Positions 8,893-17,183 of a stretch of DNA of 64,000 bases are shown in pieces (position 1 is the first letter of the stretch; each line of letters begins with the position of its first letter). The notes beneath the pieces are model-generated. The model saw nothing but the letters and a program-made list of their open reading frames with translations. It ran no database searches and was not told the DNA's origin. This stretch comes from Rhodocytophaga rosea (GTDB lineage: Bacteria > Bacteroidota > Bacteroidia > Cytophagales > 172606-1): contig NZ_CP048222.1 in the NCBI RefSeq assembly GCF_010119975.1, positions 4,482,501-4,546,500 on the forward strand, in the 5' to 3' direction. Position numbers and translations under genes: made by a program.

Positions 8893-8917
8893 TTTTGGTC
8901 ATTGGTCAATGGTCATT
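8893..8917. repeat. Short stuttered GGTCAT/CATTGGTCAATG repeat
   Basis: Just upstream of the lipoprotein gene the word GGTCA occurs three times in 20 bp, and CATTGGTCAATG is an interrupted palindrome. It is similar in style to the other intergenic word repeats in this window. Confidence 0.45.
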
Positions 8918-8933
8918 TGTAGTACTCCTAAAG

Positions 8934-9743
8934 CTAATCGCTGATGACCAGTAGAATATCCTTGATGGTATATCCCATTCGAAGACTCTGACTGGTTCCT
9001 GGGATTTTTCGCCATTCTTCTACCATTACAGCGATTGCATACGCACCCTGTAAAACTGGCTTATTCCAGGTTAACTGCCCGGTTTGAGGGTTGAGAGTAA
9101 ATGTGCAGTCTGTACAAAGGAATTCAGGAGAACGGTAACCTTCCACATTCCGCCAGGCATTTTGCATGGGAGTAATGAGTTTGTATACCAGGGAATCTCC
9201 ATCCGGATCAATGGAAGACAAATCTGCTGTTAATGCTTTGTTCACTTTTCCGGATACAGAAGCCATAGTATCTGCAGGAGCTGCAGAACTGTTAATGCCC
9301 AGAAAGGAGTTGACATATATTTCTGTTTCTATATAGAATGAGGTATTAATAGAGGAAAACATATTCAAAATATTTCCGCTCCGGTTATCGATCCTAACAG
9401 CTATCTTATTACGCACACCTCCAAAAAATGAGACTTCCGGAAAGGTATATATAGTTGAATATAAAGCCAGTCCAACTTGAGAGCCAGGTTTCGGATTCAT
9501 ATACTTTCGCAAAGGCAACATAATTTGCTGCGCTTCAATACCATAGATAAAAACTTGCTGCTCAGGTACAACCGGCACCCCACCGATATCATAAAATAGT
9601 CCTACCGTGATTTCATAATCATTGCGTTGCAGCCATTTATAAGCAATATAGCCGCCACTAATATGGGTAGCCCAGGAGGAAGAACATAGCAGGAATAAGC
9701 AAATGAACAGGCTTAGCTGTAAGGTGCGGACATGGGTTTTCAT
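8934..9743 (-). CDS. Gliding-motility-type secreted protein with cadherin-like segment
   Basis: This 269-aa exported protein has a signal peptide ending near 'SSSWA'. Just after it comes 'THISGGYIAYKWLQRNDYEI', the N-terminal block found in large gliding-associated, T9SS-exported surface proteins of Cytophagales. A later segment ('DLSSIDPDGDSLVYKLITP' and 'NPQTGQLTWNKP') resembles a cadherin-like or Ig repeat. Unlike the large relatives it ends here and has no C-terminal sorting domain, so it is a short stand-alone version. Its role is unknown. Confidence 0.68.
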   Translation of the reverse strand: MKTHVRTLQLSLFICLFLLCSSSWATHISGGYIAYKWLQRNDYEITVGLFYDIGGVPVVPEQQVFIYGIEAQQIMLPLRKYMNPKPGSQVGLALYSTIYTFPEVSFFGGVRNKIAVRIDNRSGNILNMFSSINTSFYIETEIYVNSFLGINSSAAPADTMASVSGKVNKALTADLSSIDPDGDSLVYKLITPMQNAWRNVEGYRSPEFLCTDCTFTLNPQTGQLTWNKPVLQGAYAIAVMVEEWRKIPGTSQSLRMGYTIKDILLVISD

Positions 9744-9822
9744 CTGGATAGGATGATTGAAAAGCTGGTTGAAGACTTGGAATAAATCTCAGAAATACAC
9801 CTGTTTAACCCAATGCCCTTAT

Positions 9823-9859
9823 AAAACGAAAAAGAGGCAGACACAAGTATCTACCTCTT
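9823..9859 (-). terminator. Intrinsic terminator after the phosphoglucomutase gene
   Basis: The arms 9832-9841 and 9850-9859 pair over 10 bp with one G-U, followed on the minus strand by a T-rich tract. It lies about 27 bp after the stop at 9887. Confidence 0.7.
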
Positions 9860-9886
9860 CTGGTATTTTTTGAGTTAAAACTTCCT

Positions 9887-11617
9887 CTATTTCAGGCTCA
9901 TTTCTTCTACAATCGCTTTTACTTTTTCTTGTAATTGCACAGCTACCTGGTCGAAATCCTCTTTGCGTTTGAGCGGTGCATTTACGCTGAAATAGAACTT
10001 AATTTTCGGTTCTGTTCCTGATGGACGGGCAGAAATTTTGCTTCCATCTTCGGTAATAAACTGCAAAACATCCGACTTATCAAAATTCATTGGAGTGGTT
10101 TTTCCAGTTGGCACATGAGTTTCCATACGGTTTTCGTAATCCTTAAGGTAGAGCAGCGGCGAACCATTAATCGTTTTAGGCGGATTGTTGCGTAAGTTCA
10201 CCATCATTTGCTTGATCTCCTGGGCACCGGTCATGCCTTTTTTGGTGAGAGAAACCAGCGTTTCGTAGTAGAAGCCGTATTGCATATACACTTCCATTAG
10301 CATATCAAACAAACTGATGCCTTTGTCTTTGGCATAAGCCACCAGTTCAGCGATCATCGCACAGGAAGTAATGGCATCTTTATCGCGTACAAAATCACCT
10401 ACCAGATAGCCATAACTTTCTTCGCCACCGGCAATAAATTTCTTCTTGCCTTCCAGGTCACGCATGATTCCGGCAATGTATTTAAAGCCAGTAAGCGTAT
10501 TGAAACATTCTACGCCGAAAGATGCCGCCATTTTATCAATCAGGTCAGTAGTTACGATGGTTTTTACCACGTATTCCTTCCCGGTAATCTTGCCGGATTC
10601 TTTCCAGGCTCTCAGCATATAATAAATCAGCAAACTACCAGTCTGGTTGCCATTCATGAGCTGGAATTTGCCATGATGATTCTTTACAGCAATTCCCACC
10701 CGGTCAGCATCGGGGTCGGTAGCCATTACCAGGTCAGCATCGAGTTTTTCGGCTTGCTGCAAAGCCAGGCTCAGGGCTTCTTTTTCTTCCGGATTGGGAT
10801 AAATCACGGTTGGGAAATTGCCATCTGGGGTAGCTTGTGCTTCTACCACATGCACATTGGTGAAGCCCATCTTCTTTAATACCTGTGGCACCAGTGTAAT
10901 GCCAGTTCCATGAATCGGAGTAAATACAATTTTCAGGTCTTTTTGCCGTTGAATCGCATCTTTTGAAATGGAAAGCGAAAGAATATTGTCGATATATACT
11001 TTGTCAATTTCCTCACCAACCAGTTCTACATTGCTATCCACACGCTGGAATTTTACTTCATCTACCGATTTTATTTTCTCTACTTCCTTGATCACATTTT
11101 TATCATGGGGCGCAATCAGCTGAGCGCCATCGTTCCAGTAAGCCTTATAGCCGTTGTATTCCTTAGGATTATGTGAAGCCGTTACCACTACACCGCTCTG
11201 GCATCCCAAATGGCGAATAGCAAAAGACAATTCTGGAGTAGGGCGAAGTTCTTTGAAGAAATATACTTTGATACCATTGGCAGAAAACACATCGGCAGTG
11301 ATACGGGCAAAATAGTCGCTGTTGTTGCGGCTGTCATGGGCAATCGCTACTTTCAGTTGCTCACCAGGAAAACTGATTTTCAGATAATTGGCTAATCCCT
11401 GGGTAGCCATTCCGACCGTGTATTTATTCATCCGGTTGGAGCCTACCCCCATGGTACCCCGTAATCCACCGGTTCCGAATTCAAGGTCTTTGTAAAACGC
11501 ATCAGCCAATTCGGTTTCGTTACCGGCGCTGATGAGTTGCTGAATTTCCTGTTTGGTCATGGGGTCGTAGTTGCCGCTGAGCCAGGTATCAATTTTCGAT
11601 TGGATTGCTGTTTCCAT
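9887..11617 (-). CDS. pgm: Phosphoglucomutase/phosphomannomutase (phospho-sugar mutase)
   Basis: This 576-aa alpha-D-phosphohexomutase interconverts hexose 1- and 6-phosphates. All four family sites are present: the phosphoserine loop 'TASHNP' with Ser148, the metal loop 'DPDADR' with Asp301, Asp303 and Asp305, the sugar-specificity loop 'GGEESYGY', and the C-terminal phosphate-binding 'RPSGTEPK'. The length matches the PGM2-like bacterial group. The enzyme is cytosolic and feeds glycogen, nucleotide-sugar and LPS synthesis. It is a single gene with its own terminator. Whether glucose or mannose phosphate is preferred cannot be told from the sequence. Confidence 0.93.
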   Translation of the reverse strand: METAIQSKIDTWLSGNYDPMTKQEIQQLISAGNETELADAFYKDLEFGTGGLRGTMGVGSNRMNKYTVGMATQGLANYLKISFPGEQLKVAIAHDSRNNSDYFARITADVFSANGIKVYFFKELRPTPELSFAIRHLGCQSGVVVTASHNPKEYNGYKAYWNDGAQLIAPHDKNVIKEVEKIKSVDEVKFQRVDSNVELVGEEIDKVYIDNILSLSISKDAIQRQKDLKIVFTPIHGTGITLVPQVLKKMGFTNVHVVEAQATPDGNFPTVIYPNPEEKEALSLALQQAEKLDADLVMATDPDADRVGIAVKNHHGKFQLMNGNQTGSLLIYYMLRAWKESGKITGKEYVVKTIVTTDLIDKMAASFGVECFNTLTGFKYIAGIMRDLEGKKKFIAGGEESYGYLVGDFVRDKDAITSCAMIAELVAYAKDKGISLFDMLMEVYMQYGFYYETLVSLTKKGMTGAQEIKQMMVNLRNNPPKTINGSPLLYLKDYENRMETHVPTGKTTPMNFDKSDVLQFITEDGSKISARPSGTEPKIKFYFSVNAPLKRKEDFDQVAVQLQEKVKAIVEEMSLK

Positions 11618-11768
11618 GCAGATTTGTGAGTTGATTTTTAAACATGCATTTATACTGCCGGATTAATAATAGCATATGTCAGGCAGTAATTCCTAGATAT
11701 TCAAATTTTTTGCAAGCTAATAAATTAATTGTCCCTTTAAATGGAAAGCGATTAATAATTGAAACCGC

Positions 11769-12542
11769 TTATTCAAACCGCAGGTGTTTCACCGACTCTC
11801 CGGAATGCGCCAGTTCCTGCAGGGCATCAATGCCGATCTGCAAATGCTTGTTTACAAACTGCGATGTAATCCGCTTATCACTTTCTGAAGTTTTTACACC
11901 CTCCGGTGTCATGGGTGTATCGGATACCAGCAGCAAGGCACCATGCGGAATTTCGTTGGTAAAGCCCACAATAAAAATAGTAGCCGTTTCCATATCAATG
12001 CCCATGGCACGTATTTTCTTCAGATATTCTTTAAACGCATCATCATGTTCCCACACCCGGCGGTTGGTCGTGTATACAGTACCAGTCCAGTAATCGAGTT
12101 CATATTTTTTGATCATGGAGGAAACAGCTCGTTGCAGACGAAAGGAGGGGAGAGCCGGAATTTCTGGCGGCATATAATCATCACTGGTTCCTTCGCCCCG
12201 AATGGCGGCAATTGGCAGAATCAGGTCGCCCGGCTGGGTTTTCTTTTTCAGTCCGCCACATTTTCCCAGGAACAGCGCAGCTTTGGGTTTTACAGCCGAT
12301 AATAGATCCATCACGGTTGCCGCCATGGCACTACCCATCCCAAAGTTGATGATGGTAATATTATTGGCCGTAGCCGTTTGCATCGGTTTACCCTGACCTA
12401 TAATTTCCACATCAAACTGGTTGGCAAACATTTCTACATAATTGTGAAAATTCGTGAGCAAAATGTACTCACCAAAATCTTTCAGTGGCCTGCCAGTATA
12501 CCGGGGAAGCCAGTCTTTTACTATTTCTTCTTTGGTTTTCAT
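11769..12542 (-). CDS. amn: AMP nucleosidase (short Bacteroidota form)
   Basis: This 257-aa protein of the nucleoside phosphorylase superfamily would hydrolyse AMP to adenine and ribose 5-phosphate. Visible blocks are 'INFGMGSAMAATVMDLL', 'LFLGKCGGLK', the catalytic-region 'RAMGIDMETATIF' and 'LLLVSDTPMTPEGVKT', typical of the short AMP nucleosidases of this phylum, which lack the N-terminal regulatory domain of the E. coli enzyme. The ATG at 12542 gives the family start. It is divergent from the HsdR-N-like gene at 12681. An alternative is a general purine phosphorylase, but the pattern fits AMP nucleosidase better. Confidence 0.9.
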   Translation of the reverse strand: MKTKEEIVKDWLPRYTGRPLKDFGEYILLTNFHNYVEMFANQFDVEIIGQGKPMQTATANNITIINFGMGSAMAATVMDLLSAVKPKAALFLGKCGGLKKKTQPGDLILPIAAIRGEGTSDDYMPPEIPALPSFRLQRAVSSMIKKYELDYWTGTVYTTNRRVWEHDDAFKEYLKKIRAMGIDMETATIFIVGFTNEIPHGALLLVSDTPMTPEGVKTSESDKRITSQFVNKHLQIGIDALQELAHSGESVKHLRFE

Positions 12543-12668
12543 ATGCTATAATTTTCCATTCAGGCGTCGGTATGGCTTTGGTTGAACGGTTATACTTTGT
12601 CAGGGTAATTCACGTTTTTAAAGAGCGATAAAACCTCAGGTTTTGCAGCATTCGTCGTTTGTAATTCG

Positions 12669-12676
12669 TAATTTTG
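12669..12676 (+). promoter_or_regulatory. -7 promoter box directly before a start codon
   Basis: TAATTTTG fits the TAnnTTTG consensus and ends only 4 nt before the ATG at 12681, so the transcript would be leaderless or nearly so. A TTTTG at 12641-12645 could be the -33 element, with slightly long spacing. Confidence 0.4.
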
Positions 12677-12680
12677 CCTC

Positions 12681-13139
12681 ATGATTGCCTTAAATCTGCC
12701 ACCATACGAACACAAAATTAAGAAGAAGGATGATAAACTCTTCATTTTTGACATATTACGCAAAAAGTATGTCTTTTTAACCCCTGAAGAATGGGTACGG
12801 CAACATTTTGTGCATTTTCTGATCAATAAATACCATTATCCCAAAGCCTTAATGAAAGCGGAAGGTGGCCTCAAATATAATAATCTGCCTAAACGGACGG
12901 ATCTGGTCATTTTCGATTCAGTAGGAAAGCCTTTGATTGTAGTTGAATGCAAGGATGTATATGTACCTATTACGCAAGCCGTATTTGAGCAGGCAGCCAG
13001 GTATAATTATATCTTAAAAGCACCTTACCTGATTGTAGTAAATGGCCTTTCGTATCATTGCTGCCGCATCGACCATGCCAGCCAGAGCTATCAATTTCTG
13101 GAGGATATCCCTATGTATATTTCCCCGGTTCTTTCTTAA
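12681..13139 (+). CDS. HsdR N-terminal-like (PD-(D/E)xK) protein
   Basis: This 152-aa protein matches the 'type I restriction enzyme R protein N-terminus' family (HSDR_N_2). It carries the nuclease-fold core 'RTDLVIFD...KPLIVVECK', in which the Asp and the Glu-x-Lys are the usual PD-(D/E)xK residues. No HsdM, HsdS or helicase gene is nearby, so it is not part of a restriction system here; such orphans are common in Bacteroidota and their role is unknown. The next gene follows in the same reading frame 24 bp after the stop, suggesting co-transcription. Confidence 0.83.
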   Translation: MIALNLPPYEHKIKKKDDKLFIFDILRKKYVFLTPEEWVRQHFVHFLINKYHYPKALMKAEGGLKYNNLPKRTDLVIFDSVGKPLIVVECKDVYVPITQAVFEQAARYNYILKAPYLIVVNGLSYHCCRIDHASQSYQFLEDIPMYISPVLS

Positions 13140-13163
13140 TCATCCACCTGTTTTACTGCTGCT

Positions 13164-14897
13164 TTGAAATCAACCGCTACTACTCCAACTACGCAATCAA
13201 ATCCGGTTACTGTTTTACTTGCTTCTGAAAATCCCTGGCTCAAATGGCTGCCTTTTGTGGGTATTTATGTGGTATATGGTATTGGACTATTTCTGGATGT
13301 AATGGATGTAGATGCCACTCAGTATGCTTCGATGTCGCGGGAGATGCTGGAGACTGGTAATTTTCTCAAACTCTATAACCGCTACGAAAACTACCTGGAC
13401 AAACCACCACTTATTTTCTGGCTTTCGGCATTGTCCTATAAATTATTTGGGGTATCAAATTTTGCTTACAAGCTTCCTTCGTTTCTATTCTCTTTGCTGG
13501 CAACCTATTCTACCTATAAGTTAGCTAAACTCTATTATAACAAAGAAACAGGCTACATAGCGGCTCTGGTATTAGCTTCCTGTCAGGCTTTTTTCCTGTT
13601 CAACCACGATGTGCGTACTGATACCAATTTAACTGGGGCAGTCATTTTTGCTGTCTGGCAACTGGCGGTATTCAATCAGACTGGTAGTTTTCTGAACCTC
13701 ATTCTGGGATTTACCGGGGTTGCCTTAGCCATGCTGGCGAAAGGTCCGATCGGCGTAATGGTGCCTGCACTTGCCTTTACTACTGATTTTATACTCAAAC
13801 GGCAATGGGCTTCTTTTTTCAGGTGGCAATGGCTGGTGGGTCTGGTCTGGGTAGGAATAGTATTGCTTCCCATGTGTATTGGCTTATATCAGCAATATGA
13901 TGCCCATCCGGAAACCGTAGTAAATGGCCAAACCGGCGTGTCTGGCTTGCGGTTTTTCTTCTGGACACAAAGTTTCGGGCGGATTACCGGGGAAAATGTA
14001 TGGAAAAATAATGCGGATTTCTTCTTCTTCATGCATACCTTTTTATGGAGTTTTTTGCCCTGGTCACTGCTGTTTATTGTGGCCTTTTTCAGGAAAACGG
14101 TGGCTTTATTCCGGCAGAAGTTCAGAATTAACTCCGAAGAGGAAGCCCTTACCTGGGGCGGTTTCCTGTTTCCATATATTGCTTTATCTTTATCTAAATA
14201 CCAGTTGCCACATTATATTTTTGTACTGTTTCCACTGGCGGCCATCCTGACCGGGAAATACCTCTACGAAATCATTACCAACTCTTCTCAGACCAGAGTA
14301 TTCACAATATGGAAAAGCATACAGTTATTTGTGATACTCATCGTCTGGACGGCCATTGCTTTATTGGTGCTTATTTCTTTCCCGTTGAAAAATGCATTTC
14401 TATGGCTGATCCTTCTGGCCTTTTTTAGTGGAAGTTTATATATGTTCTGGAAAGGGAAAACAGCTTTTAGCAAGCTCATACTACCTTCTTTGATTGGTAT
14501 TACCGGCGCTAATTTTGCGTTGAATGCACATGTCTATCCGGAGTTATTCAAGTATCAGTCGCCAGCGGTGGCGGCCAGGTATGTGCTGGAACACGGCATC
14601 GATCAGAACCAGTTTTATTACTACAAAGCTTATATGTATTCCCTGGATTTATATAGCCGCAAGATTATTCCTTCTCTCACCGAAACCGGTACTCCTGGTG
14701 CAAGACATCCCGGAAGCACTTACTGGGTATATACCAATACCGAAGGTTTGAATATTATCCGGGCCTTACAGGTAAATCCTGAAATCGTAGCAACTTTCGA
14801 CCATTTTCATGTTTCCACCCTCACCTTGCCTTTCCTCAATCCCAATACCAGAGATAAAGCGGTGGAAAAACGGTATCTAATTAAGGTAGAAAAGTAA
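13164..14897 (+). CDS. Membrane glycosyltransferase, GT39/ArnT-like (PMT_2 family)
   Basis: The 577-aa integral membrane protein has about 11-12 hydrophobic segments. The first periplasmic loop carries the family's acidic motif ('DVDATQYASMSREM') and then 'YLDKPPLIFWL', typical of ArnT/PMT_2 transferases that use polyprenyl-phosphate sugars to glycosylate lipid A or proteins. The start is unusual: a TTG at 13164 is the only start codon between the upstream in-frame stop (13137-13139) and the first membrane segment. It follows the HsdR-N-like gene closely. The acceptor is unknown. Confidence 0.85.
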   Translation: MKSTATTPTTQSNPVTVLLASENPWLKWLPFVGIYVVYGIGLFLDVMDVDATQYASMSREMLETGNFLKLYNRYENYLDKPPLIFWLSALSYKLFGVSNFAYKLPSFLFSLLATYSTYKLAKLYYNKETGYIAALVLASCQAFFLFNHDVRTDTNLTGAVIFAVWQLAVFNQTGSFLNLILGFTGVALAMLAKGPIGVMVPALAFTTDFILKRQWASFFRWQWLVGLVWVGIVLLPMCIGLYQQYDAHPETVVNGQTGVSGLRFFFWTQSFGRITGENVWKNNADFFFFMHTFLWSFLPWSLLFIVAFFRKTVALFRQKFRINSEEEALTWGGFLFPYIALSLSKYQLPHYIFVLFPLAAILTGKYLYEIITNSSQTRVFTIWKSIQLFVILIVWTAIALLVLISFPLKNAFLWLILLAFFSGSLYMFWKGKTAFSKLILPSLIGITGANFALNAHVYPELFKYQSPAVAARYVLEHGIDQNQFYYYKAYMYSLDLYSRKIIPSLTETGTPGARHPGSTYWVYTNTEGLNIIRALQVNPEIVATFDHFHVSTLTLPFLNPNTRDKAVEKRYLIKVEK

Positions 14898-15038
14898 TTG
14901 AAAATAATTGAATATGGGTTAAGTTGATTAGATACAGATATAAGCAAATCATTAATAACTTTATCTGATACTGTATTTTGTGAAGTTATAATCTAAATTT
15001 GAGATGGTGGGTAATCTGCGACTATTCTTAAAAGGTAT

Positions 15039-15517
15039 ATGAAAAAATACTTACTTCATTATTTGCTTTTAGCTTTTATAGGTTTTTTGGAGGATGCTTT
15101 CAGAAAGATCCTATAGATAGCTACAACTCCCACTTTACTGCTAAACTGAAACCTATATAGTATCGCGGCAAAATAACGAAAAATGGTCCCTTTGATCATT
15201 TTATAGTGATAGATGGATATAAGGACGAATGTTTCAGTAATTATGATTTTATTATGTTATCCTACAAATATCTGGATACAGTAAAGACGAAACTTCCTGT
15301 TGAATCAATTAGATTTTGTACAACAGAAGCTAGTGATTTCTTTTATCCTAAAGAGAGCCCTGATAACATAAGAAAATATTCGATTGTAGGAATTAACTTT
15401 TCTGAAGAATCTTTATATGATTCGATTCCTGAAATACGCTCTGTTTACTATTGGAAAGATGGAAAAAGCTATGAATTAGACTTTCTATATTACCTTAAAC
15501 ATGGGCAGAAGAAGTAA
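15039..15517 (+). pseudogene. Broken lipoprotein gene (frameshift and amber stop)
   Basis: An ATG at 15039 opens a signal sequence ('MKKYLLHYLLLAFIGF'), but a T6 run at 15083-15088 shifts the frame. Adding one T restores a lipobox ending 'FFGGC' and continues as 'FQKDPIDSYNSHF'. A TAG at 15158-15160 then interrupts that frame, after which it stays open to the stop at 15517 ('KITKNGPFDHFIVIDGYKDE' and on). The restored protein would be about 158 aa. I recognise no family. The two lesions make a pseudogene likely; the first may be a sequence error. Confidence 0.7.
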
Positions 15518-15555
15518 CCTGATCTATTAAATAATTAAAATAAAACAAAAATTCC

Positions 15556-15669
15556 ATGCGTGATGGCCCGAAAAAACAGCGGGCATTGCGTAGGCTTGTA
15601 GCGGGGAAGCATTGTTTTTTCTTGACTTTTCTTTGCTTACTTTCTTTGTGTCAAGACAAAGAAAGTAAG
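15556..15669. repeat. Probable dispersed repeat with 14-bp hairpin
   Basis: The segment is GC-richer than its surroundings. It contains a small GCCCG/CGGGC hairpin followed by a perfect 14-bp stem (15636-15649 with 15656-15669, 6-nt loop). From memory, closely similar strings recur between genes in many Bacteroidota; only one copy is in this window. Confidence 0.45.
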
Positions 15670-15763
15670 GACGGAGTAAGAACAAAGACATCATCTACCT
15701 GATTATTGACACAAATAAATAATAGTTAGATAAAGTAAAAATTCTTTTGTAAGGCAAAGCATG

Positions 15764-15797
15764 AAAAAAGGGCTGAACAAACGTCTAGCCCTTTTTT
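15764..15797. terminator. Bidirectional intrinsic terminator
   Basis: The arms 15764-15774 and 15787-15797 form an 11-bp stem (A6-GGGCT paired with AGCCC-T6) with a 12-nt loop. It lies 21 bp after the stop of the minus-strand outer-membrane gene. Confidence 0.88.
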
Positions 15798-15817
15798 AGT
15801 TTTCCTTTATTAATTTA

Positions 15818-16939
15818 TTAAAACCTGTGTGCATAGTTGAGAAATACCAGATAATCGGCGAAAGCCGCATCTCCGTGCCGGTTCATTTGCCGGTCTGTTA
15901 CGCTTTTGGTACGGTTGCGGATGAGGGCAACTGGCACTCCCAGCGTAACGATGTTTTTGCCATGTGCATAGGTAATGCCTGGCTCTACAGAAAATATATG
16001 TCCCGGGCGGCGGAATCCGTTGCTTTTTCCAATCAGGTCACGTACCGGAACCCCCTCAAAACGTCCGCCTAGGCTCACATAAATTCCTTTAGAAGGAAAC
16101 ACTGCATAATTTATCCCTGCCCTTGCAGAAAACTGGTCTGGCACCGAAAGATAAGATTCGTTAGCTAGGGTAGTATTTAAAGTTTCGCGGTAGGTACGGG
16201 TTTTGGTAGTATCCCGGGCATTAATCATATAAAAACCGCTGATGTAGGCTGTGGCATTATTAAATAACTTATGATACGCCTGAATCTCCAGTAAACCTGC
16301 TACGCCCCCATCGCCTAATTGTAAAGACTGATCAACCGGCCTACGTTCTAACACAACCTGGTCATTTCTTTTGATATGAAATTCATCCTGAGTATTAAAA
16401 TTCCCGGTAGGAAGTTTTACACCAGCACCTATGGCAATATTTCCATTTGTATATTTTTCAGCATCAATCAGCCAGTAACTAGCCTGCAAGCGGATGTCTC
16501 CTAAGCCATAGGCTTGCGAGTGGTAACGGGGTCCATTCACACGGTCTACATGCTCATACCAGGAAGATCGGTCGGTATAGCTGAGCGGTACAACGGCACT
16601 AAAACTCAGCCGGTTGGTAAGAGCATAAGTTACACCCAGATCCAGGGCATTGGTCGTATTAATTACTTCATTGCCTATTTTCAGTCTTTCTTTTTCTTCA
16701 TGATTGCCCCTGAAATGGCGGAAAGAACGGAAATAGCGGTAAGAAGCGGATACCTGCCACTGGCCAGCCATTAGATTGGTATTAGTATTAGCCGCGTTGG
16801 GATTTCCACAAGTAGACATGTGCCGTACGGCTACACAGCCCTGAGCCTGACTCTTTTCAGCGCTTATGAGAATGATAGTAAACAGGGCAACAATAGAGAG
16901 AAGATTTCTTGCAAAAGCTGGTTGTACAGATATTTTCAT
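15818..16939 (-). CDS. Outer-membrane beta-barrel protein (phenol-degradation meta/transporter-like)
   Basis: The 373-aa product has a signal peptide cleaved near 'SQAQ' and a long run of amphipathic beta strands ('QWQVSASYRYFRSFRHFRG', 'NRLSFSAVVPLSYTDRSSW', 'GDIRLQASYWLID'), ending in an aromatic terminal strand ('FLNYAHRF') as barrel proteins do. This pattern matches the MetA-type/'transporter' outer-membrane family. Two Cys residues just after the signal (about 35 and 44) could form a disulfide. The substrate is unknown. A good terminator follows the gene. Confidence 0.72.
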   Translation of the reverse strand: MKISVQPAFARNLLSIVALFTIILISAEKSQAQGCVAVRHMSTCGNPNAANTNTNLMAGQWQVSASYRYFRSFRHFRGNHEEKERLKIGNEVINTTNALDLGVTYALTNRLSFSAVVPLSYTDRSSWYEHVDRVNGPRYHSQAYGLGDIRLQASYWLIDAEKYTNGNIAIGAGVKLPTGNFNTQDEFHIKRNDQVVLERRPVDQSLQLGDGGVAGLLEIQAYHKLFNNATAYISGFYMINARDTTKTRTYRETLNTTLANESYLSVPDQFSARAGINYAVFPSKGIYVSLGGRFEGVPVRDLIGKSNGFRRPGHIFSVEPGITYAHGKNIVTLGVPVALIRNRTKSVTDRQMNRHGDAAFADYLVFLNYAHRF

Positions 16940-17183
16940 AAGGATAGGTTAAAATGATGCGAAAATGTAGGCAGATTGAATATATGATGCTTGCAGATTA
17001 TGTGAACCTGCAGTTTTATCTGATGAACGATTCATTTACCTATGTAAAGCTCCCGGAATGAATTATACTTATCCGTTAAAAAATTTAATCCTGTTGAGAT
17101 ACATAGAACTTTTACAGAATAACATATAATAAAATTTATATTAAATTTGGAAATGATTATATTTAAGTAAAAATCTAATAGAC

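Larger units (their letters stand above)
15518..15817. other. 300-bp gap without a clear gene
   Basis: This stretch holds the repeat-like element at 15556-15669 and the terminator at 15764-15797. A 48-codon frame starting at 15556 runs through the hairpin and looks like a by-product of the repeat. I see no other gene. Confidence 0.6.

Noticed and set aside
12681-13139. Restriction-modification system
   Set aside because: Only an HsdR-N-like domain; no methylase, specificity or helicase gene nearby.
15556-15702. 48-aa gene across the 15.6-kb hairpin
   Set aside because: The frame follows a repeat-like structure and has no support.
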